64,000 nt of DNA from Podospora comata. Lineage: Eukaryota > Ascomycota > Sordariomycetes > Sordariales > Podosporaceae. The stretch lies in the NCBI GenBank assembly GCA_017354895.1, contig CP071495.1, positions 2,463,001 to 2,527,000 of the forward strand, in the 5' to 3' direction. A model generated the notes under the pieces. That model ran no database searches and was not told where the DNA came from. It saw nothing but the letters and a program-made list of their open reading frames with translations. This document shows, piece by piece, positions 1 to 11,504 of the stretch; position 1 is the first letter of the stretch; every line of letters starts with the position of its first letter. The position numbers and the translations under genes were made by a program.

Positions 1-861
1 CCGGTTCGTTATTGGGCAACGTGTACAAACTGGTCGCATGAAACAAAGAAAACTAAAGCTTATTTCTGCATCCGCAAACCAATAGTAAAAAAAAAAAAAA
101 GAGCTGGCGCAAGTGTGTATCTCAGTTCAAAAAAGGAAGATATAGAAAAATGAGTGTCATGAATTGGAAATTTCCCAAGAAACCAAATGTTTTGCCAGTT
201 ACAGAATGCCAGGTCAATTAGACCCCTGTCAGGTGATGCTGCGTTGCGCTACACACGGCACCTTGCGGAGCTAGCTAGCTTCTTCACAGGCTCTCACTCA
301 GCCCCTGAACGGGGACCGCTTCGCAGGATGCGGCTGCTGCGCGTCCCGAAAGAGTGGACTTGTTGCCCGGTCTTCTGGAACACTGAAACACTCCGACCGA
401 CCCGACGATATCCGCTCTGGTTTCATTCTCACAAGTCCCAATCTCACTGAGGTGATGTTAAAGAAGCTTATTATTACTTATTTCTCTAGCGCTACCAAAA
501 TGGCGGGACCTAACTCAAAATGCCCCTTTTATAACCGATCATAAAGATCGTCGAGTGAACATCCTCAGCCGAGGAGTCGAGACAGGAGGTGACAACGTCC
601 ACGCTCCTCTTCACGGGGTAGGAATCAAATCACAATCTACCCAAGCACGACTCGGCTCCTCTCCGCTGGGCCACTCTCTTCCAAAATAAAAAGTGCCAGT
701 TGAATCGAATTCAAGAGGCGACTCGTTGAGTCTTGTTTGGGTTCAACCAACGACTGCCCTATTCCAGACAGCCGGTCTGTGGTTTCCCCCATGTCTTGTG
801 CTGCGATTCGAGCACATCACTCTTCTCCAAAAACACACTTGAATGTTGTTACAATGTTCCT
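1..861. other. left-edge intergenic DNA
   Basis: No supported gene. A 14-base poly-A run lies near 87-100. Short open frames at 187-450 and 733-1188 have no recognisable domain, and the second overlaps the 3' end of the aspartic protease on the opposite strand. The stretch includes the 3' flank of that protease. Confidence 0.5.
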
Positions 862-2508
862 TCACACCGCCATCATGGCCCAAGCGACCAGAGCCCAAGC
901 CAAGGTAAACGCGACACCTCCTACTTTGCTGCCACCAGAGACCGTCTTTGGGGTTACCGTCTCAGCACTTGTCTCGCCAGTTGCGCTCCCGGTAGATCCA
1001 GGTACGACAGGCCGACCATCTTCGCCAGTCACCACAGCACCTGTGTTGTCCGTGCTCGTCGGCTTGGGCGGGGCTGCCTTGTTTGCAAAGCCTATTCGCA
1101 TGTTGCCGTTGTCGGCGTCGAACACAGAATAGACATTCTTGAGAAAAACATCCCCCATAATCCATTCGCCAGGCCGAAAACTAGGTAGTTCGATATAGCC
1201 ATAGATACGGCTGAGACACTTGTCATCTTCGACTTGGGCCACCCAGTCCTTGGCTGGAATCTCATATGCGACACCTCCAAAAGTAACTTTGAATGCCGTT
1301 TTGGTATCGCAGGGGACGATATACTCGGTGTAGGCCGGCTTCTCATCCAGTTTGGCCCCGGGAACGAGCTTGAAGAGCTCCGCGACGTCGGGCGGCGACC
1401 CAAAGATGTATGTTGTTCCGGTGTCGATGATGGCTTTTGTAGAGTTGAGTTTGGCCTGTTTTCCGTCGAACGAAAAACCCTCGATGGGAATAACCCACTC
1501 GCCCTTCGCCTTGTGCTCCGTCGTGACGTCGGCGTACTTGATCTCGCCGACATGCTTGGCCGGGTCAATGCCGCCGAAAGTGGCCTGGCCGTCGTTCACG
1601 CCGTCCGAATCTCTGTTCATGCTGATGGCAACGATCGGCTTGAGGGCGTTCTGTTGCCTGACCTCCTTGAAAAAACTTCCAGTGACAGAGTGGCCCATCC
1701 CCAGACCCAGAATGCCATCAAAGGCATAATGTCGCAATTCTTCTGCAGTATGGTTGGCCACACCAAATTGAACATTGACAGTCTTCCCCGCCAGCACCAT
1801 GTTATCCCATCCCACAACACCTGTGACATTACCTGTGCCATAGTTGATGAAGAAGTCATCATCTTGATTGGGCTTCCAAGACGTTGATGTTGCCGTGTTG
1901 AATCTATCGTGAAGGCGGCAGGCATATTCCGTGCAGTCGGTTCCCATGACCCAAGTGTTGCCCGCACCGGTGTCCAAAAGCATATACAATGGCGTCTTCT
2001 GGGAGCCGAGCTCGACCTTGATAAAGTAAGAAAAGTCGGGCCCGTATTGATAGATGCCGGTGCTGCCCTCTGATGTCGGCTTGATGGGGTGGGAAATAGG
2101 GTACTGGTTCCCTGGCACGTAGTTCTTGTCGTCTTTCTGACTTCGGGCACGCACTGCAGGCGGTCCTCCGAACTTCTGGGCGACACGGGCAATAGCCACT
2201 GCTACACGGTCAAAAGGTTCAGACTCATCGTCAAGCTAGAAACACGGTCAATATCATGTCCGGTGGGCAATCAAGGCGACAGCTCAGGAGCGACATACAA
2301 CTTGTCTTGGCCTTGCAACCAAAGGGAACGTGACCACCTCGCCGCCATTGGACCTCGCCGAGTGGCCGCCATGCTTCCGTGTCGTCTTGGTGAAAGGACC
2401 ACAATGGCCGGTAGGATCGCATTGGTCGTCGGGAATGAACACAACAAAGGCGTTGGCAGCGGCAACCCAAAGTGCGAGCTTTGTAAGAAAAGACGTCGGC
2501 CTCAACAT
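862..2508 (-). CDS. secreted, probably GPI-anchored, pepsin-type aspartic protease
   Basis: Two exons (2508-2299 and 2235-862) joined by a 63-base intron with donor GTATGT and acceptor TCTAG give a protein of about 527 residues. Residues 1-20 form a signal peptide (MLRPTSF...AANA). The A1-family catalytic motifs are DTGAG near residue 158 and IDTGTT near 341, with the flap tyrosine in INYGTG near 202 and a hydrophobic-hydrophobic-G motif (DGILGLG) near 243. After the protease fold comes a Ser/Thr/Gly-rich stalk and a C-terminal hydrophobic tail (FTLAWALVAWAMMAV), the usual layout of yapsin/CtsD-like GPI proteases at the cell wall or membrane. The exon 1 start was chosen because it supplies the signal peptide; the long exon alone has no ATG in position. 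Likely roles, from the family, are cell-wall protein processing or extracellular proteolysis. Substrate unknown. Confidence 0.88.
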
Positions 2509-4913
2509 ATTGAGAGATGATCCCCAAAATCCTCACCACACTCCCTCACCAACCTTGGCGGGACGTGGTCTCTCTCTGCCAACGGCTTTCCAAAAACTGA
2601 TGTCGAAAAAACTTGGGCAGCCTCGATATCGGTGACAGATGACTGGCAACGGTCAAATGATCATTTGAGAGCGCCAGATCCGTCTTGCCGAGAGGGGAGG
2701 GTATTAAGAGGCGATTAACGATTAATTGGACAACATTGGAATTGTCGTCTAATGGTTCCTGCGGCCGCGAGTTGATGGAGACAGACGTAAACCGGACTTT
2801 TGTGATGGGGAAAAAGCAAACACCCAAAAATGACTATTCGCAGGCTATGCAAAAACGTTGAAGCTGAAAAATGACTTTGATAGGAAACTTGCTTGCTGGA
2901 AGATGCAAAACTATGCGGAAAGATCGGAAGAATGGGAAACGCGATGATGGGGCAATGGGCGAGATACACGAGAGACAGGAAGCCGATGTTGAAACAAGCT
3001 CTTTGGAGGTATAAAGGAAGACCCCTCGAGCAATGATGGACACACCCCGAACAAACGGAAAGGAGATGTCGGATGGTGGAGAGAAAAAAAAGAAGAGGAG
3101 GGTGGCGAGCGTGGGAATAAGAACAAGACATGGAAGGGAACGAGGCCAGATGCATTGTGGATGGAGCAGTCGGCCGCAACCACCCCTGCCTGCTCCTCTT
3201 TGGGGGGGCTTGCTGAGAGGGGGGCGGACCCATGATGGTGTGCAGGAGACCAGGAGCAGTTCTGGGCTTCTTCCTGGCTCGATGTTAATTGTTGGCGATT
3301 GACATGGCTGTCAACCATTACCACCATAATATCCGCAGGTACCTGGGTAGCGAGAGATGATGGATGAGAGATATCTGCAACGTTGAGGGGAATGCTTCCC
3401 GATTGAGCTGGTTACCTGGCTATCTCATGTATACTCATGGATGTCTTGAAATTGTCAGTTGCGGCTGCCCGCATTTTGCCCTAAAAGCCCTGGCTCTCGC
3501 TGGATGGGAAAGCGGAGTGTTTTCCTACGCTTGCAACCCTCAAATACCGTTGAATACCGCCGTCTGCAACGCCAATTGAGCAAATGACCATTGCCTTTGG
3601 GGTCGTGGTGAAGCTCTTGGGAGCTTCTTGGAAAAAGGTCTTGGTGTCTCTTCTCATCTCAGAAAAGCGACGATCTGCTCGAGAGTGGAGCCGCCCCTGT
3701 CCATGTCCAAATCATCTAGCCGCTGTCTGATTGGCGGCGGTCTCGAACAAGCTCTGCAGCGCTGCTCGGCGTCTGTGTGCCGCTTGTTTTCGAGGCTCCA
3801 CCCAATTTGTCCCCCCAGCTTTCCCGGTCTCTGCAAAAGACCCCGAAGCCGTCTGGACTGCCATTTGATTTCTTGACATCCCTTCCCGTCTGCAGTTCAG
3901 ACAGTCAACATCTGCCTCACTGTGTTCATGTCCTCTCCTGTGCATTCTTCTCACTCAGGCAAAATGCAATCTCCTGAGAATACGAGCTCCCACAGCAACC
4001 AACATAAGCCAGCACTTCTCTTTCTGGAAATTTCATTTTCAAGGATGCAATATTGGGAGGGTGGCAGCCGTGGGAAACGAATCTGACAAGGGGGAGCCGC
4101 CGGCCTGTGCGCCCCAGATAACGTCCTGAACCTGGATCCCTGCGTGGCGTCGGCCAAGATATCCACCAAGCAGCCAGCCTCGAACGAGCCAATCGGCCAC
4201 ACTCTTCTGCGCCTGTGTGAAGCATCACCTCCACAACAGACTGATCCAGAGCCTCAGCTTGTCCTCTCCCATCCGGCCAGCTGAACAACAACAAGGCGGC
4301 TATCAATGTCTTACTTTTGGCTGTTTGGCATCATGGCTTTTGACAACAACAAACAGTTTCATGTTTGACCATCGCGCTTGGCACGAGTCTGCGTAGGTGA
4401 AGGTCCCCTACCTAGATCAGCAGAGCCCCCTTCCTCGGTGGAGAATGGTAATTTCTAACAAATACCCATCATGACCTCATGGGCATGGTGTGTGATTACC
4501 CCACGAAAACGCCCAAGCTCGTCGTTAGGTAAGAGGGGAATGGTACATTGAAGCTGTCAGTTTCATTCACCTCTCTTTTGACAACGGTTGAACTCCTGGT
4601 TCGTATCAGGCTGAAGAAGTCGATATGCCTTCAGCTGGTCTGACGTGTCAGTTTACCCTGATATCCCGCTGAAGGTCTCTCTGTATGAATAAGAAGTTTG
4701 GACCATCTTACCAGTCTATGGTATGGAGAGTTCTTTCCGCTCGTCTCCGGTTTTCTCGAAGCCGATCCGTTTGATAGTCATAGAGATCTGCCCGTTGGTG
4801 GAAATTCTCTTGTCTTCCACACCTGGACACGCGGACAGTAACGTCACCTCAACTGACACCTCAACTCCCATCCTAAAACAATGGCTTTTTCCATCCGTAA
4901 CGTAACTGTCTCA
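2509..4913. other. long intergenic region, protease promoter side
   Basis: About 2.4 kb lying 5' of the protease and 3' of the next minus-strand gene. It holds a TATAAA-like string near 3010 and many short overlapping open frames on both strands (for example 2546-3327 minus, 3628-3876 plus) without a recognisable domain. I see no gene I can support. Confidence 0.5.
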
Positions 4914-5921
4914 TCAGCCGCGTCCTCTGTCTGCTGATGGACTCCGATATGTCTCACACCACTCCACCGCCCTCCTCAACACCGCCTTGTCTGCCACCGC
5001 CGTCGTCTCCATCTCCAGCAGCTCCTTTTGAATCTCCAAAAACCTGGAATAAGCCTCCTCCGTCATGACACCCGTCGCTGCCAAAGTCGGCAAAAACACC
5101 CAGACAGACTCGTTTGACAACCGGAGAGATTCGACCAGATCCAACACCTTGGCTATCACCCCCGGTGCGTCCTTGTCACGGCCGAGGAGAAAAGACAGGA
5201 ATGACCACCCTGATATGTCGGTGTGATTCTGAGAGCACCAAGTCTGGACTATTTCCAACAGCTTCCCACGGTTGAAGTTGTTGTTGCTGATGTTGACCAA
5301 AAACCTGGCGTGACACCAAGCGTAGTAGTTCCGGGGATGTCTCTCCCCAGCCACGCAGACAATCCTCTCGATATCACCCGTGACTTCAACTGACAGACCA
5401 TACTTTGCGTACTGAGTGATGAGCCACCGCCGATGACTCCATAACACGGGGGATTTGGTGTGTCGGTGTAGTCTGCTTGTGAGGAGACTGTCTACCGTCC
5501 TCTTTTCTTGTTCCAACACCGTTCTATGGTCAGAGTTTTGCCTTTGCAATTCTGACTGGAGAAGTCGTTTTCTGGTGTTGGCTGCTGTGAGGTGCTCGGG
5601 GTCGAAGAGGAGGATGGTGAATGTAGCGGAGGATATGTCGTCTGAGCTGAAGAGGGAGGGGTCGGTTTGGTAGGCTCTGAGACGGGTTCGGGCGAAGAGG
5701 AAGGATTGGACTAGGGCGAGTTTGGAGATGGCGATGAAGTTGTTATCTTTGAGGATGGTTTGGCCGGGGGGGAAGTGGAACTCTTTGAGGATTTCGATTT
5801 CGAGGAGGGTGGTGGATGGGGAAGAGGGGAGGGTGAGGGTTTGCGTTAGTTCTTCGTATACTTGTTGTAGGTTGACGGAGTTGAGGTTTGCGGCTGTTTT
5901 TGGGTCTATGGCTCGGGACAT
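4914..5921 (-). CDS. protein prenyltransferase alpha-subunit repeat protein (PTAR1-like)
   Basis: Single exon, 335 residues. It contains PPTA-type helical repeats: LWSHRRW near residues 160-166 and HPRNYYAWCHARF near 195-207, both matching the Trp/Tyr-rich signature of protein prenyltransferase alpha subunits. The protein lacks the regular five-to-seven clear repeats of RAM2 or BET4 alpha subunits, so the PTAR1-like class (alpha-repeat proteins that pair with other prenyltransferase beta subunits) fits better than a canonical farnesyl- or geranylgeranyltransferase subunit. The N-terminal 110 residues match nothing I recognise. It is transcribed divergently from GET1 across about 0.5 kb. The coding strand is C-rich in its first half and G-rich in the last third (see findings). 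Function beyond the repeat family is inference. Confidence 0.72.
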   Translation of the reverse strand: MSRAIDPKTAANLNSVNLQQVYEELTQTLTLPSSPSTTLLEIEILKEFHFPPGQTILKDNNFIAISKLALVQSFLFARTRLRAYQTDPSLFSSDDISSATFTILLFDPEHLTAANTRKRLLQSELQRQNSDHRTVLEQEKRTVDSLLTSRLHRHTKSPVLWSHRRWLITQYAKYGLSVEVTGDIERIVCVAGERHPRNYYAWCHARFLVNISNNNFNRGKLLEIVQTWCSQNHTDISGWSFLSFLLGRDKDAPGVIAKVLDLVESLRLSNESVWVFLPTLAATGVMTEEAYSRFLEIQKELLEMETTAVADKAVLRRAVEWCETYRSPSADRGRG

Positions 5922-6416
5922 TTTGAGCGGCTGTATTTGGGTTGCTGGTAAGAGCTTCAGGGATATATTGAGTGTGAGATAGTCAGGTTGAGTGTGAGAT
6001 GAGACTGGTGAGTTCAGGCTTGGCTTAAGGCTGCCCCGAGAGAAGGATGATATGTGAAAGAGGCGGGCAAAATAATCCAGCTGTACAGTAAGTGGTGTTT
6101 CTGAGCCTGAGTCCCATAAACTCCCCTTTCAAGACTGGATGTTAAAGATAGTAGATGATTGGCCCAAGGTGAAGCCATCAAGCCCCAAGCTGACCTTGTG
6201 AAAGCTACCTACTTCAACCCTAACCCTCTATTGAACGCCACGCCACGTATCCCGCCTGTGGGTCTGAGCTGGCAGAGAGAGCTCCGTCATTGTCACGTTG
6301 ATTTCTCTTCCCAAGGCTGACAGTCGAACCCCCCAACAAACAAAACATACTACGGACATGACCGCAACTTTAGACCGCTAGTTGTAAACCGACCAGCGCG
6401 CTCATACTCCCCAAAG
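5922..6416. promoter_or_regulatory. shared divergent promoter region
   Basis: 495 bases between two divergent start codons (prenyltransferase-repeat gene on minus, GET1 on plus), so it should contain both 5' leaders and core promoters. A repeated 'gttgagtgtgagat' string occurs near 5970-6000. No individual factor-binding site can be assigned. Confidence 0.5.
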
Positions 6417-7186
6417 ATGCCATCTCTACTACTCATCATATTCGTCACCGAGCTGATTGTCCAGCTGGTCAACACCCTCGGCGCAACCACCATCAACGAT
6501 TTGGTACGCTGGCCTTCTCTCTGCGATGCCCCCCCCCACCATGCCATGGCCGCCCTCGGCAAACGATCATATGCTGACAAGAAAAACCCATTGATAGCTA
6601 TGGAGGATATACCTTACCCTACCGACACCGCTCTCGTTAGAGTTTGCACAACAGCGCAAGAAGCAAAAAGAATACCTCGCCGTTCGACATGAGCTGAAGG
6701 CGACGAGCAGTCAAGACGAGTTTGCCAAGTGGGCGAAACTCAGGCGCCAGCATGACAAGCTGTTGGAGGATCTTGAGAAGAAGAGTACGCGATCACTACA
6801 TATGGGTTGGAAGGGACGCAGTTGCTAACTTCTTCGTTTCTACAGAGGCTTCGCTCGAGGCAGCCCGCACCAAGTTCGATCGAACCCTCACGACCACCCG
6901 CACGGTCTCGACCCGCGGCGTACAGTGGTTCCTCCCCTTCTGGTACAGCAAGGAGGCCATGTTCTGGCTCCCCTACGGCTGGTTCCCCTACTACGTCGAA
7001 TGGTTCGCCTCTTTCCCCCGTGCGCCAATGGGTAGCGTCAGCATTGTGGTTTGGCAATGGGCTTGCACCGCCGTGATCGCTCTGATGATTGAGGCGGCCA
7101 CAGCAGCTTTGGTGTATGTTGCTGTGAAGCAGTCACAAAAGGTCAGGCAGCCTGTGCCAGCGCAGTCGGAAAAGAAAGATTCATGA
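6417..7186 (+). CDS. get1: GET1/WRB-family receptor subunit for tail-anchored protein insertion
   Basis: Three exons (6417-6503, 6598-6784, 6846-7186) give 204 residues. GET1 is an ER membrane subunit of the GET complex that receives tail-anchored proteins from the GET3 ATPase. The sequence shows the expected order: an N-terminal membrane segment (residues 3-20, [15 protein letters not shown]), a charged cytosolic coiled coil (about 48-105, including [21 protein letters not shown]), and two C-terminal membrane segments around [19 protein letters not shown] and [23 protein letters not shown]. Intron 1 is 94 bases; choosing the acceptor at 6597 keeps the conserved LWRIYLTLP stretch, whereas a later AG near 6657 would drop it. 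Intron 2 is 61 bases. The gene sits 0.74 kb upstream of another plus-strand membrane protein gene. The length and conserved motifs are typical of Sordariales GET1. Confidence 0.93.
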
Positions 7187-7927
7187 ATGGGACATGTATG
7201 ATGTTACAAAGGTCAGGAGGACCATGACAGGATTACACATAGGCATGAAGCACAAACAAAAGTAGTAATGGATAGACAATAAAATGTCTCTCACAATTTG
7301 ACGCAGATAATCTTCATGGCCGGAGCTGGAGTTCTGCAACACTACGTGAGATGACTCTTGGCAGAGTACTTGGGCTCGATCTAGGCTCCCTTTTGACTTC
7401 TGCGACCATGGGGAAAAGATTCGCAGAAGCTTCGAAAGTGCCAACTGGTATTGAAAGTGGGGAAGGTCAGTAGAATATCACGCGCAAAGAGGGATCGGGA
7501 CCGAGATGAATCGTTGTGAGTATATTGATTGCTGTATTGGCACGATTGAAGAAACAAAGTCGGTTGCGAATGGTGTCCGTTACAGTCGCTGAAGCCGAAG
7601 AAAGTGGTTGGTTTGTGAGAAGGTAGAAAGGGTCAACAGAAATTCGCCAGTCAAAATTTATATTTTCCCTCCAAGGCTGCGTGCGGGTAAAAGTGGGTAC
7701 GTTTGCCGAGACTGCCACCCAGCGGCAGCCTTGCATACAATGGTGGGACACGACCGCATTCAACCCTTGGCTCGTCATTGAGCAATTGTCAGCCTCGTCA
7801 ACCACCTGGCATCTTGGTGTCGCAAACAACAGATATCTTGACAACGGGGTTTCCACAAACGCGCAGGAAAAAAAACGGGAGAAATCGAATCGCGCATGCC
7901 GCCCGATCAACAAATACACCAGACAAG
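7187..7927. other. intergenic between get1 and membrane protein gene
   Basis: 741 bases containing the get1 3' flank and the promoter and leader of the next gene. A minus-strand open frame of 169 codons (7467-7976) overlaps the next gene's first exon and has no recognisable feature, so it was not called. Confidence 0.5.
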
Positions 7928-9148
7928 ATGGCCATAGACTGGGGGATGTACGTGTATCTCTTTCTCTTTCTCCCACGCCCCCAAACCTACCTCTTAAGCT
8001 CCAGCTAACAAGTTAACAGCATCAAATCCCTCCTCATCTTCTTCGGCCCCCTCCTCCTGCCCAAAGCAATATCCTACTACCGTTCCATCCGCGCCGCCTC
8101 CCAAACCCACCGCCTCAAAATCATCCCCCTCTCCCCCTCCCTCACCCGCGCCATCGCCATCCTCTCCGCTGTGGCAACCACCTTCCTCCTCCGCGCCCTC
8201 CCAATCTTTTCCCCAGAAAACATCTTCGCCATCACCCAATCCCGCCTCCAGATCCCCACCGAAGTCTTGTTCAACCGATTATCCTCCCTCAGGGAACTAC
8301 ACACTCTCACCCCGCTAGACCTCGCCCTCAAAGCAAAATTCACCTCGCTCGAGTCAAGACTGTTGTACCTCCAGTTCGGACCGGATGTCCTAGGAAACTG
8401 CCCCTTTTGCAACAGCGACGATCCGACGAGTTATTTGTATTATGCCATCCCGAGTTTTTTGACGCCCCATGTTTTTAATCTGGTGGTTATCACGCTGGTG
8501 ACATCGAGTTTGTTTTCGGGGGAAAAGGCGGCTGGTTGGCGGACCCCGGCGGCGATTGCGAGTGTGGTGGTGGCGGTGCTGGATTTGTATTTGACGAGCA
8601 GTTTTAACCACCAGTCTAACTCGAACAAACTACGGCTGCAGGATCTGGATTTGTTTTTTTGGAGTTCGAGGCTGATGAGATTTATTTCTCTTGCCATGTT
8701 GGATATATTTCTTGCGTTGGCGATATATCTTACTGGGACGAACAGGGCGTTTGTCACGCCGCCGTCACCGGCGGAGAGGGTAGAGAGTGTCTTGAAGGGG
8801 TTGGGGAATATCAAGGGGAAACTGAATGCGGCGGGGGTGGTGAAGAATACGGTTACCAGGGATGAGGGGTTGAGGGGAAGGAGTAATGGGTATTGGGCGC
8901 ATGAAGTGAGGTTGACGAGGGAGATGATGGAGGAGGAGGAGGTGGTGAGGGGGATGAATGATGCGCTGGAGAATAGGCTGGATGTGAGAAGTCTGGAGAG
9001 GGATGCGGAGGAGTATACTAGGGGGGTTTTGGGGGGGTTGATGGGGTTTAGTAGTCCTACGGCGGCAAGTGGGGGTGAGGAGGGGCCGGGTACGCCAACT
9101 ACTACGACGTCGTCGACGACAGCAGGTGGGCACGTTAAGGAGGAGTAG
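7928..9148 (+). CDS. conserved fungal multi-pass membrane protein, function unknown
   Basis: A 20-base first exon (7928-7947, MAIDWG) is joined over a 72-base intron (GTACGT...TTAACAG) to a long exon 8020-9148, giving 382 residues. Membrane segments are visible near residues 9-25 (LLIFFGPLLLPKA), 47-65, 140-165 (IPSFLTPHVFNLVVITLVTSSLF), 175-195 (AAIASVVVAVLDLYL) and 220-240 (FISLAMLDIFLALAIYL). A CPFC motif lies before the third segment. The last 100 residues are charged and low in complexity, ending GGHVKEE. The short first exon is supported because the long exon has no nearby ATG and the junction restores frame exactly. The protein resembles a widespread ascomycete family I cannot assign to a reaction. 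Codon composition changes sharply near 8400, from C-rich to G-rich. Confidence 0.75.
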
Positions 9149-9522
9149 ATGGTGGTATCTTGGGTAATGTATGATGATTTAGCGAGCGAATTCTTCTGGC
9201 GTTTAAGGATAATATTAATTGTTATATCAAGAGAGTCTGGTGGTGATAAAGTGCTTCAAACCAGGTTGAATGCCTACAACACCTAACCCTTATAATTTCG
9301 AAAGAAAAACACCAGCACTACAAAACTCATGTCTTTTGATCTGCCCAAACCCAACAAAAAGAACAACATGCCACATGCCATGAATAATCCATGTCTTTGA
9401 TGCAATGCCATGGTACTATAACTACCCTCCTCCGTTTCATGGATGCCTATATACAAACCAGCTACCAATAAGCTATATATTGTTATCTTTCTCACCCGCT
9501 TCCCTTCTTCCTCTCACGAAAT
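9149..9522. other. convergent 3' flanks
   Basis: 374 bases between the stop codons of two convergent genes. It should hold both 3' untranslated regions. It is relatively A+T-rich (for example around 9210-9230 and 9440-9490), as expected for transcript ends. No gene seen. Confidence 0.5.
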
Positions 9523-11504
9523 TCAGACACCCGGCCTCGTCCCCGCACTACTAGCACTATCCTTCCTCGACCCCTTGCCTCCCCCACCCACACCCGCCTC
9601 ATCCACGCTCCTCTCCAAAAAGCTCGCCCAAAGGTCGCTCAAGCTCTCCCCTCTTTCTTTGGGTGTCGCCCCCGCAAGCGAAGCGTTCTGATCAGCAAAA
9701 AACTCGCTGTTCAACGCCGGCGAACTAGGCGTGCGATGGAACGGCGAGGTGGGAAGGCGCAAACCTCCTGAAGCGCCAGGGCGGGAGAGACCGGCTTTTT
9801 CGCGCTGTTCCTCGCTCCACCCGAGAAAGCCGGCCATGACCTGCAGGATCTGGAAGCGTTTGGGGTCTGAGCGGTCGAGGGTGAGGAATTGGAGGAAGTG
9901 GTTTGTTACTAGTTGTCTGTGGGAGATAATTAGTGGTTATCGATCGGCTGGGAGAGGTTGGGGGGGGCATACTTGTCGATCATCTCCTCTGGCTTCGTCT
10001 TCTTGATGTACTTCAGTGCCTTGGTCAGGTGGTCGTTTAGAACGATGGCTTCGTGACGAAGTTTGCCAATGAGAAGGTTCTTTTCCTTGACCTCCTTTTC
10101 AAATGAGGCGGTCCGTTCGAGTTCCTTGGAGAGGGTTTCCCTTGCTGCTTCGGCCTCGTTGGCTTTTTGCTCGGCTTCCTGAACTCGCCTCTTGAGGGAT
10201 TGGACGAGCTCTTCATTTGCTTCGACAATGTCCCGGAGTTCCTTCTTGCGAGCGTCTTGGATCTCTTGGAGGGCTCGCTGAAGTCTATCCACCGCTTGGC
10301 TTTGGACGTCTCGGTCCCCGACGGCTCTTTCGTAGCCTTCTTTTGTGGAGAGCAATTCCTCTTCCAACTCGGAGACTTTCTCGGCGAGGAGTTCTCTTTG
10401 GGAGCGTTCTTCCATGGCGATGACCTCCCATTCTCCCATCGCGGTGGCGGTGCTTTCCAGTTCTTCTCTTAGCTTCTTGACCAGCCTGTCCAAGTCATCT
10501 TTTTCCCTGTGCCAATTTTGTTGAGACAGATTGGATCTGCTTCTCAGGCTTGTCAACTCCCGCCCTTGTTCCTGAACCTCTTGTTTCAGCTGCTCCGTCT
10601 CCTCCCTTTGGGACTCGATCTGTTGCGTGAGCTGGTCATTCTGCGCTTCTAATTCCTCCACCCGGTCCTTCGCCTCTTCCAGCTCGGCCTTGTCGCGCTT
10701 GAGGCGCTCGCCGAGGGTCTCTTTAATCTTCTCAACGCGACCGAGAAGGGTCTGGTATTGGGTTTCCGCATGGTCCTTGGCGGATTCGGATTCTTCGAGG
10801 TCGGCTTTCAGCTGGGTAATCTCTGTTGACTGAGCTTCCAATTGCTGGCGAAGCTTCTCTACCTCTTCTTGGAGAGCCGAGTTATCTGGTGAGGAGGACA
10901 TGGTGGCTTCCAGTTTGGTGTTGATGCTGGGTGGTTGCGGGGGCGTCGTCGTTTTCTCTGTTGGTTTGTGTTGGTGGCCGTTTGTGTCGGCATGACCGTT
11001 GGCTGGGGGTTCCTCCTCTGGCTGTTCAGGCTCGGGCTCTTCCTCCGGCTCTACTGTTTTCTCGGGTTCGTCCTCTGGCTTCACAGATTCGAGCGCCTCG
11101 TCTGCTAGCGGAAAGGTGTGCTCGAGCTTATCTGGCGGCGGGGACAAGGGGCTGCCTGGCGCATTCTACCCTATGGGTTAGTACACCTTCAACGACATGA
11201 AACCCACGGTCCCGAGGCCGGTAGTAGGCAAGGGGAGGGGGCAAATGACCAGAGTTCCAAACATAGTAGGTTGCGCATACCAGAGTTTCTGGCTCTTGAG
11301 ACCGGGCGCTCTCAACGCCATCCTTTTCTCCTGGTGGTGGCTCTCGTTGTTGCTTCTGCGCCGCTACACTGCTGCTGTTGTTGTTCCCGTTGCTACCCTT
11401 CCCGCCGTTGTTGGTGTTATTATTATTGTTGTTGGTGTTTTTCTTCTTCTTATTCCTGTTCTTCCTGCTAGGAGTGGTGTTTGAAGATGCGGTCGAGGCG
11501 GGAA
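9523..11504 (-). CDS. rud3: RUD3/GMAP-210-type golgin with C-terminal GRAB domain (5' exon unresolved)
   Basis: Golgi-tethering coiled-coil protein. Exons supported: 11504-11281, 11165-9973 and 9916-9523. The middle exon encodes a long coiled coil (heptad-rich from the VEKLRQQLEAQ region onward). The end of that exon plus the last exon encode the conserved Arf1-binding GRAB region (KLRHEAIVLNDHLTKALK ... DKQLVTNHFLQFLTLDRSDPKRFQ), joined over a 56-base intron (GTATGC...CCACAG) exactly inside the conserved stretch. The intron 11280-11166 has a perfect TACTAAC branch string and continues the frame as EPETL-NAPGSPLSPP. The upstream exon is Asn/Lys/Gly-rich and has no ATG in frame; it is preceded by an acceptor-like CCATTAG, so a further short 5' exon carrying the start codon must exist but could not be located. 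A nearby ATG at about 11321 is out of this frame and was rejected as the start. Confidence 0.85.
11395..11465. repeat. low-complexity tract encoding Lys/Asn runs
   Basis: TTG/TTA/TTC-rich tract on the plus strand. On the minus strand, in the RUD3 frame, it encodes KNRNKKKK followed by a run of Asn and Gly. It behaves as an expandable coding microsatellite in the disordered N-terminus. Confidence 0.6.

Noticed and set aside
1234-1887. 217-codon plus-strand frame opposite the aspartic protease
   Set aside because: Antisense shadow of the protease exon, which has clear catalytic motifs.
6210-6235. CCCTAACCCT string resembling telomere repeat
   Set aside because: Only about one and a half units, inside a promoter region; no array.
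6598-6660. Later acceptor for get1 exon 2 near 6657
   Set aside because: Keeps frame but removes a conserved membrane-proximal LWRIYLTLP segment found in GET1 proteins.
7467-7976. 169-codon minus-strand frame
   Set aside because: Antisense to the first exon and promoter of the membrane protein gene; no domain.
11280-11330. ATG near 11321 as the RUD3 start (MALRAPGL...)
   Set aside because: Reaching the RUD3 frame from it needs a late acceptor, skipping the AG that follows a perfect branch site; the overlapping frame joins the body cleanly instead.
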